Origin: Phycisphaera sp. TMED24
GTDB lineage: Bacteria; Planctomycetota; Phycisphaerae; Phycisphaerales; SM1A02
NCBI GenBank assembly: GCA_002168105.2
Contig: NHCD02000019.1
Span: 56,597-120,596 of the forward strand
Reading direction: 5' to 3'
Length of the DNA: 64,000 bases
The notes beneath the pieces were generated by a model. That model worked only from the letters and a program-made list of their open reading frames with translations. It was not told the DNA's origin and did no database searches. This document shows, in pieces, positions 57,921 to 64,000 of this stretch (the first letter of the stretch is position 1; every line of letters starts with the position of its first letter). Both the position numbers and the translations under genes were made by a program.

Positions 57921-58684
57921 GACGAACCCTCCATCAGTTCCACCACGCCGTCCGAACGGACGGTCCCATGTCGTATCACTCCATCATCCAGCCGCACTTG
58001 GACTTTTTCGCCCGCTTTGGCCGACCCCATCACCCGACCGCTCGTTCGGGCCAGGAACCCTCCCAAGCGCCGTTCAACCGAGACTTGGTTGCCACGCTTG
58101 ATCAAATCGGGTGCCGTTGCACGGCCGGATTGGGATCGCGGATTGAATTGCCAGCTGGCGTGCCATTGACCTTCCTCGTCGGCAATCTCCAATGTGAAGG
58201 CATGGTCTGTTTCACCAAGCCTCGCGCGTACGGTTCGGACCGTCGGGTGGGTTCGGAGGGTCCAGTCGCCTTCTTCGAGCTCGGTTCCATCGAGACTGCG
58301 TACTCGCAGTTGATCCGGGTTCAATCGCAATCGCTGGGCAATAATCGCGCGGAGCGATTGGGGACCAGGGTTGGGTGCGGCGGTTGGCGCTGGTTCTTCG
58401 ATCGATGGAAGGCTGGTGCGTTCGATGGCCGTCACGCTTCCTCGGAATTCCCATCGGAAGACCGGTGCGGCACAGTGGTCGAGCAAATCGATCACGAAGG
58501 CGAGATCGACGGGATCGTCGGGCTGCTGCTGGGGGATCTCGAGCGCGTGATAGCGACAGGCCTCGCCTTCGAGTTTGGCCAGTTCGCCCAGCGTGAGAGG
58601 GGCGTCTCCCTCCAGCCACACCTCGTGCTGCAAGGTGACGCGGCTCGAAGCCAAAGCCGTCATCAGGACGAAGGCATCAACCAC
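57917..58684 (-). CDS. flgA: Flagellar basal-body P-ring formation protein FlgA-like
   Basis: C-terminal DLIKRGNQVSVERRLGGFLARTSGRVMGSAKAGEKVQVRLDDGVIRHGTVRSDGVVELMEG (SAF/FlgA-like); overlaps flgG and flgH. Confidence 0.78.
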   Translation of the reverse strand: MVDAFVLMTALASSRVTLQHEVWLEGDAPLTLGELAKLEGEACRYHALEIPQQQPDDPVDLAFVIDLLDHCAAPVFRWEFRGSVTAIERTSLPSIEEPAPTAAPNPGPQSLRAIIAQRLRLNPDQLRVRSLDGTELEEGDWTLRTHPTVRTVRARLGETDHAFTLEIADEEGQWHASWQFNPRSQSGRATAPDLIKRGNQVSVERRLGGFLARTSGRVMGSAKAGEKVQVRLDDGVIRHGTVRSDGVVELMEGSS

Positions 58685-59489
58685 GGCGAAGGTTTGCCAC
58701 TTCGCGGAGGAGTTCGTCGGCCGCTTGGATGGATTGACTGTTCATCTCGAACAACCGTTGGGTTCGGATCAAATCGATGAGTTCTTTGGTGGGGTCCACG
58801 TTGGAAGCTTCCAAGAAGCCCTGAAGAATGTTCCCGGCACCGTTTTCAGTCGGCGTGGTGTTGATGGCTTGACCACTGGCGGTGGTTTCCACGAACAGAT
58901 TTTCGCCCACGGGCTGCAGGCCAGAGGTGTTGGGGAACATGGTCAGTTCCAACTGTCCCGCCTCTTGGGTTTGTCCGTTCTGAATAAACGACACGATGCC
59001 ATCGGCGGTCACGGTGATGTTCTCTTCGGGTACATCCTCAGGAATCGTGATGGCCGGCACCAAGCGGCGACCATTGGAGTTGGCCACGACCAATTCTCGG
59101 TTGGCATTCAAAGCGAAATTGCCTGCCCTGGTGTAGGCGAGTCCGTTCACGCCAAGTCCATCTTCGACTTGGACGGCGAAGAAACCGCTGCCTTGGATGG
59201 TGAAGTCAAGGGTGCGCCCGGTGGGTTCCATCCCACCTTGCCGGAAGTCAAGTTGCGTGCCGGACACTTTGGTGCCCAGGCCCACAAAGACGCCGGTGGG
59301 TCGAATGTCGCCATTCACGTTCTGCGTTCCCGGCTGCTCACGTTCTTGGTACATCAAGTCCTCGAACATCACGCGACTGCCTTTGAACCCTTGGGTTCCG
59401 GCGTTGGCGATGTTGTTGGCAATGACTTCGAGCTTGGTGTCCAGGGCGGACAATCCAGAAGAAGCGCTGTGCAGGGAAAGAATGGCCAT
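58677..59489 (-). CDS. flgG: Flagellar basal-body rod protein FlgG
   Basis: MAILSLHSASSGLSALDTKLEVIANNIANAGTQGFKGSRVMFEDLMYQ, FLEASNVDPTKELIDLIRTQRLFEMNSQSIQAADELL. Confidence 0.95.
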   Translation of the reverse strand: MAILSLHSASSGLSALDTKLEVIANNIANAGTQGFKGSRVMFEDLMYQEREQPGTQNVNGDIRPTGVFVGLGTKVSGTQLDFRQGGMEPTGRTLDFTIQGSGFFAVQVEDGLGVNGLAYTRAGNFALNANRELVVANSNGRRLVPAITIPEDVPEENITVTADGIVSFIQNGQTQEAGQLELTMFPNTSGLQPVGENLFVETTASGQAINTTPTENGAGNILQGFLEASNVDPTKELIDLIRTQRLFEMNSQSIQAADELLREVANLRRG

Positions 59490-59507
59490 CAGTCAGACTC
59501 CAGAAAA

Positions 59508-60263
59508 TCAAACAGGTCGAGCCAGCGTGTTCCACGCCAGATCAAGGGTTGTGTCGTGCATGCGCAACAGTTCCAAGTTGGCTTGGGCCGCGCGGTTGGT
59601 TTCGATCAGGTCGGTCATCGCCCGAATGGGGTTCACGCTGGAACCTTCGAGCATGCCTTGGTGGATGTGACTGGTGGCGGCCGAAGCCTGTCCTTGCACC
59701 AGCCGTACCAAGCCGCCGCCGATTTTTTGCAGACCTTCTGCGGGCAGCAGGTCCACACCAAGTTTGGCAACAGGCAGACCATTTTCCAAGATGGTGCCAT
59801 CCGCTTGAATGACCGGGATGGCGTTGGGGTCCATCGTGATCATGGCGCCACCATCATCCAGCATGGGTTGCCCGCTGGCGGCGTGGACCAAGCGTCCTTC
59901 GGCATCAACCAACAACCGGCCATCCCGGGTGTATTCCGTCGATCCGGTCTCGCCTTCGACGCGGAGCCAGCCATTGCCTTCAAGGGCAATGTGGAAGGGG
60001 TCTTCGGTGCGTTCCATGGGGCCGGGGCGAACATCAACCCGGTTGGGGGCTGTGAAGAGTCCACCACCGAGCCGAGCCAGGAGGGCGTTGGGGCCAAGAT
60101 CAGGCGCATCGGCGGCCGCGCTGGGGGCCGGTCGCTGCATGGCCAAGGCAAAATCCGCCTGGAAGCCAGGGGTCTCGGCGTTGGCCAGATTGTTGGAGAG
60201 GGTGTCCAACCGGTGCAATGCGGCGAGGGTGCCCGAAGCCGAGACTGACATGCCGTAATTCAT
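59508..60263 (-). CDS. flgF: Flagellar hook-basal body protein (FlgF-like)
   Basis: MNYGMSVSASGTLAALHRLDTLSNNLANAETPGFQADFALAMQR, MLEGSSVNPIRAMTDLIETNRAAQANLELLRMHD. Confidence 0.85.
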   Translation of the reverse strand: MNYGMSVSASGTLAALHRLDTLSNNLANAETPGFQADFALAMQRPAPSAAADAPDLGPNALLARLGGGLFTAPNRVDVRPGPMERTEDPFHIALEGNGWLRVEGETGSTEYTRDGRLLVDAEGRLVHAASGQPMLDDGGAMITMDPNAIPVIQADGTILENGLPVAKLGVDLLPAEGLQKIGGGLVRLVQGQASAATSHIHQGMLEGSSVNPIRAMTDLIETNRAAQANLELLRMHDTTLDLAWNTLARPV

Positions 60264-60451
60264 TGCGAGCGCCTCCTGCGTCCAGTTGGCCGCGGTCCTC
60301 CATGACCCACGGCGTAGAGAGAACTGTGCAAACCCCATGCCGGTGGCTTTCTGCGCAATATGTGCGCATTGCAATGGCCCTGCATCACAAAGATTGAAGG
60401 AAATTGCGTTCTGCCGCGAAGTTGGGGGGCGTCCGTGTCGATTTGAAGTTG

Positions 60452-61348
60452 ATGGCTTTGGGCATGTCAGCGCGGACTCCGGTCGATGCCTTCCTGCACT
60501 GGATGCAGGTGGAGGCCGGCGCTTCTCCACGGACCCTTGAGGCCTACCAACGTGATCTGCGGGGGTTGACAGGATTCCTCAAGCGGCGGGGAATCCAAGA
60601 CCCCAACGCTGCTTCTCCAGAAGACATCGAGGCGTGGGCCCGATGGCTGGCCAAGCGCGGACTTGCCGCAACGACCCGCCGCCGACACATGGCGGCCGCG
60701 CGATCCTTTTACAAGCATCAGCGGGCGGAAGGACGTTTGTCGAACGATCCCCTGCGCAGGCTCGATCCGCCGAAGCGCCCGCAACGCTTGCCACGGGTGG
60801 CGACCGCCAAGGAGGTGGCCGCGATGTTGCGGGCGGCGGCCGAGGGCAGCATGCCGGTTCGAGACGTGGCCTTGTTGGAAGTGTTGTACGGCACGGGCAT
60901 TCGGGCCAGTGAAGCTGCTGGATTACGCTTGCGCGACCAAATCCCAGCCCAACGGGCGCTGCGGGTGATGGGGAAGGGGCGAAAAGAACGCATTGTGTTG
61001 TTGGGTCAGCCTGCAGTTCGGGCTTTGGATGCTTGGCTTCAAGAACGTGCGATCCGCGTCTCGGGCAAGGATGAAGGACGTTTGTTCTTGTCGCGGACGG
61101 GTCGACCCATGGACCGCAAAGCGCTGTGGAAGCGTCTGAGAATCCTGGCCGACGCGGCGGGGGTTCGCACCATGCATCCCCACCGGTTGCGTCATGCGTT
61201 TGCCACCGACCTGCTTCGTGGGGGGGCGGATCTGCGGGTGATTCAAGAGCTCTTGGGGCACGCTCGGCTCGAGACGACTCGGATCTACACCCACTTGGCG
61301 TCCTCAAAATTGGCCGAAACGATCGCTCAGCACCACCCCAGGGCCTAA
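60452..61348 (+). CDS. xerD: Tyrosine recombinase XerC/XerD
   Basis: LYGTGIRASEAAGL, GKGRKERIV, HPHRLRHAFATDLLRGGADLRVIQELLGHARLETTRIYTHL: complete R..K..HxxR..H..Y set. Confidence 0.93.
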   Translation: MALGMSARTPVDAFLHWMQVEAGASPRTLEAYQRDLRGLTGFLKRRGIQDPNAASPEDIEAWARWLAKRGLAATTRRRHMAAARSFYKHQRAEGRLSNDPLRRLDPPKRPQRLPRVATAKEVAAMLRAAAEGSMPVRDVALLEVLYGTGIRASEAAGLRLRDQIPAQRALRVMGKGRKERIVLLGQPAVRALDAWLQERAIRVSGKDEGRLFLSRTGRPMDRKALWKRLRILADAAGVRTMHPHRLRHAFATDLLRGGADLRVIQELLGHARLETTRIYTHLASSKLAETIAQHHPRA

Positions 61349-61400
61349 CACCCAAAAGAACCGAACCCACTCGTTCTTTGGCGGCATACCATGGATTCCT

Positions 61401-62591
61401 ATGCGCGCGTCCTTTGTTCTTGCTTTGTTGTGTTGCTCCTTCGCCTTGGCCGATCGTCTGGTTCCAGAATTGGACCCGGGTCGCTTTGGGATGTTGGAGC
61501 GTGAATTGCAACTCAACCGAGACCAAACTGGCATGTTGCGTGCCGCACGTTTGGCCTATGTCTCTGAGCTTGATTTGATTCGAGATGAGCGGGCCGCAGC
61601 ACTGTCGGCAGCGGGACAAGATCGCATCGAAGCAGCCCTTCGGGGTGAGTTGATTCTGGATCGAACCGAACGACGATTGCTCCAAGCGGCAGTTCGCCAA
61701 GCGGAAGCCCCATTCCGACGGCGGGCGGCCCAAGAACTGGACACCCTGATTTTGACCGCCGCCATCACGTTGCCTGAAGATGGGAAAGAGGCCGCCGAAG
61801 AAGCGTTTCGGGCCCTTCGCCGCGAAGCCTGGCTGCAGACATGGGGGCTGGGCACCAAAGGTCGAGCCGGGGGCGGCGAAGGCGTGGACCTGCTGCGTCT
61901 TTTGGACGATGCGCTTCGACCCGGTGGCGCTTTGGCCGGTGGATTGCGTGAGGACTGGGCCCCTTTTCTTTCTGACTGGTCCGCCGAGATCGACCAATAT
62001 CTAAACGGGCCGGCTCTTGATTTGGCCGACGCCTTTGATCGTCACGCCATCGCCAAATTGCAAGCCGTTGGCATTGCCGAAGCCGAGGCCTCCCTGGCCA
62101 GCCAGTTGGCCACGTTGGAAGGCATTCATCGTCGGCACGCTGAAGCGTTGGCCCAGATCATCGAAGCTTCGGTGGACCAAGCCGCTGGTTTCCGTTGGAT
62201 GCAGTCGGTGTACGACGCGACGTGGCCTTGGATGGGCATCGGCACGGTGCGGCGTGAAGCGCTGTGGATTGCCAGCACCATCCAAGACCAAGCGGTGGTT
62301 GATTCGGCCCTGAGTTCGCTGGCGCTGTCTGAAAAAGCGTTGCAGCCGCTGGTTCAATCGGTGGTTGATGAGGCACGTTCCCGCCGGGATTCTGAGGGCC
62401 AAGTGTTGAACCCGCTCTTGCCTCCAGTGAATGGCATCCCGAGCCCCGCTCGTATCGCGTTGCTGTCCAAAACCGGCGCGATTGGAGAGGTGGCGAACGA
62501 AACCAGCCACAGTCTTCGCATGCTGCTCACCAAAAATCAGCGATTGCAGATGGAATCTGATCTTCTGGTGGGCGATCGCCGCCGCCGTTGA
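61401..62591 (+). CDS. Secreted helical protein of unknown function
   Basis: MRASFVLALLCCSFALA signal peptide, helical charged sequence, C-terminal LLTKNQRLQMESDLLVGDRRRR. Confidence 0.7.
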   Translation: MRASFVLALLCCSFALADRLVPELDPGRFGMLERELQLNRDQTGMLRAARLAYVSELDLIRDERAAALSAAGQDRIEAALRGELILDRTERRLLQAAVRQAEAPFRRRAAQELDTLILTAAITLPEDGKEAAEEAFRALRREAWLQTWGLGTKGRAGGGEGVDLLRLLDDALRPGGALAGGLREDWAPFLSDWSAEIDQYLNGPALDLADAFDRHAIAKLQAVGIAEAEASLASQLATLEGIHRRHAEALAQIIEASVDQAAGFRWMQSVYDATWPWMGIGTVRREALWIASTIQDQAVVDSALSSLALSEKALQPLVQSVVDEARSRRDSEGQVLNPLLPPVNGIPSPARIALLSKTGAIGEVANETSHSLRMLLTKNQRLQMESDLLVGDRRRR

Positions 62592-62654
62592 CCAAATTTC
62601 GCTGTCGGGTGGATACCATTTTTGCCCCTGCCTTTTGGGGACCGGAGCCCGACC

Positions 62655-63962
62655 ATGCATTCTGAATTTGAAATCGAAGCCATCCATGCCCGTCAAATCC
62701 TCGACAGCCGGGGGAACCCAACTCTCGAATGCGAAGTACAACTGGCCGGTGGTGCGGTCGGCGATGCTGCGGTGCCCAGTGGCGCCAGCACCGGCGAGCA
62801 CGAAGCCGTGGAGCTTCGTGATGGGAACCCCGATTACTACCTCGGCAAGAGTGTCGAGCAAGCCGTTGACAATGTGAACACCACCATTGCCGGTGAGTTG
62901 CTGGGCCTTGATGCTCGGGAGCAAGGCATGGTGGACATGCTCATGCTTGAAGCAGACGGAACTCCGAACAAATCAAACTTCGGTGCGAACGCCACACTTG
63001 CGGTTTCGTTGGCCACGGCCCAAGCGGCCGCGATGCAGCACGGCATGCCTCTGTGGCGCTACGTTGGTGGCGCTCGGTCCAATGTGCTCCCCGTGCCAAT
63101 GTTCAATATTCTGAATGGTGGCAAGCACGCGGACAACACCGTGGACTTCCAAGAGTTCATGGTGCAACCGTGGGGCTTCGACACGTTCGAAGAAGGCCTT
63201 CGCTGCGGCGTCGAGATTTACCATCACCTCAAGAAGGTCTTGAAAGAGGCCGGGCTTTCCACCGCCGTGGGCGATGAGGGTGGCTTTGCCCCCAACTTGG
63301 CCAAAGCCGAAGACGCTCTGGAACTGATCGCCAAGGCCACCGAAAGCGCTGGGTACAGCTTGGGCGAGCAAGTGTTTATCGCTTTGGACCCAGCCACCAG
63401 TGAAATGGTGGGCGAAGCCAAGAAGCAAGGCAAAGAAGGCTACTGCTTCTTCAAGAGTGACCCGTCACGGGTGGCGTCCACCGACGAGATGATCGATCTC
63501 TGGGCTGGGTGGTGTGAGCGTTGGCCCATCCGATCCATTGAAGATGGTCTCGATGAAAACGACTGGGAAGGCTGGCGGAAGCTCACCGAACGTCTCGGTG
63601 ACCAGGTTCAGTTGGTTGGCGATGACCTGTTCGTGACCAATCCCAACTTCCTTGGCCGCGGTATTGAAGAAGGTTGTGCCAACGCCATCTTGGTGAAGGT
63701 CAACCAAATTGGAACCCTGACCGAAACTTTGCAAGCGGTCGCCATGGGCGCTCGACATGGTTACGCCGCGGTCCTGTCTCACCGTTCCGGTGAAACCGAA
63801 GATTCAGTGATCGCAGATCTGGCGGTCGCCACGAATTGCGGGCAAATCAAGACTGGTGCGCCGTGTCGTTCCGATCGGACCGCGAAATACAACCAGCTGC
63901 TTCGCATCGCCGAGCAGCTTGGTGACGACGCGGAATACGGAAGCGTCACCTGGACCCGTTGA
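62655..63962 (+). CDS. eno: Enolase
   Basis: [90 protein letters not shown]. Confidence 0.99.
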   Translation: MHSEFEIEAIHARQILDSRGNPTLECEVQLAGGAVGDAAVPSGASTGEHEAVELRDGNPDYYLGKSVEQAVDNVNTTIAGELLGLDAREQGMVDMLMLEADGTPNKSNFGANATLAVSLATAQAAAMQHGMPLWRYVGGARSNVLPVPMFNILNGGKHADNTVDFQEFMVQPWGFDTFEEGLRCGVEIYHHLKKVLKEAGLSTAVGDEGGFAPNLAKAEDALELIAKATESAGYSLGEQVFIALDPATSEMVGEAKKQGKEGYCFFKSDPSRVASTDEMIDLWAGWCERWPIRSIEDGLDENDWEGWRKLTERLGDQVQLVGDDLFVTNPNFLGRGIEEGCANAILVKVNQIGTLTETLQAVAMGARHGYAAVLSHRSGETEDSVIADLAVATNCGQIKTGAPCRSDRTAKYNQLLRIAEQLGDDAEYGSVTWTR

Positions 63963-64000
63963 TCGCAACTTGACCAACAAAAAAAGCGGGGCCCATAGGG

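Noticed and set aside
58575-60248. 557-aa plus-strand ORF
   Set aside because: Exactly antisense to clearly recognised flgA, flgG and flgF coding sequence; no recognisable domain. High-GC codon-bias shadow.
60452-61348. XerD-like tyrosine recombinase as evidence of an integron or mobile element
   Set aside because: Size and motifs fit housekeeping XerC/D; no attachment repeats, cassettes or phage genes adjacent.
60579-61997. 472-aa minus-strand ORF
   Set aside because: Antisense to xerD with complete catalytic residues; shadow ORF.
1-64000. CRISPR arrays, tandem direct repeats, tRNA/rRNA genes, insertion sequences
   Set aside because: None recognised on reading both strands; absence was judged by eye, so short degenerate elements could be missed (tRNAscan-SE, Infernal/Rfam and ISfinder searches would be decisive).

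Overview
The window is a gene-dense (~58% GC by eye) bacterial chromosome segment. It is probably from a Planctomycetota/Phycisphaerae-like organism, inferred from the prepilin-type H-X9-DG protein, the HTH+TM low-complexity protein and the scattered operons; no rRNA marker is present to confirm this. Most content is housekeeping: msrBA, asnB, ribBA-like, a clpP pair, thyA, htrA-like, panB, rpsG/rpsL, rnhA, purS-L/purQ, rlmE, TPP riboswitch-thiC, a DEAD-box helicase, trpC, trpS, a leucine-catabolism set with birA, ftsK, yggS, metF, a glycogen-debranching-like enzyme, flgF/G/A/H, xerD and eno. I found no CRISPR array, transposon, prophage, rRNA or tRNA. The signals most worth a second look are: (1) a RibBA-like protein that has lost all three GTP-cyclohydrolase zinc cysteines and probably the DHBP-synthase metal histidine; (2) overlapping tandem ClpPs with complementary active-site degeneracy; (3) an unannotated ~400-bp unit after ftsK with a perfect 13-nt Shine-Dalgarno/anti-SD match, a 22-codon Arg-rich ORF, hairpins and a terminator; (4) a KamA-like radical SAM enzyme with an altered PLP-lysine region; (5) two orphan DNA methyltransferases; (6) secreted proteins with C-terminal LTxxQ-like motifs; (7) a PNGase-F-like secreted protein; (8) a cascade of overlapping small membrane proteins; (9) divergent gene pairs whose start codons share one CATG. 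All function calls come from motif recognition by eye; no database search was run.
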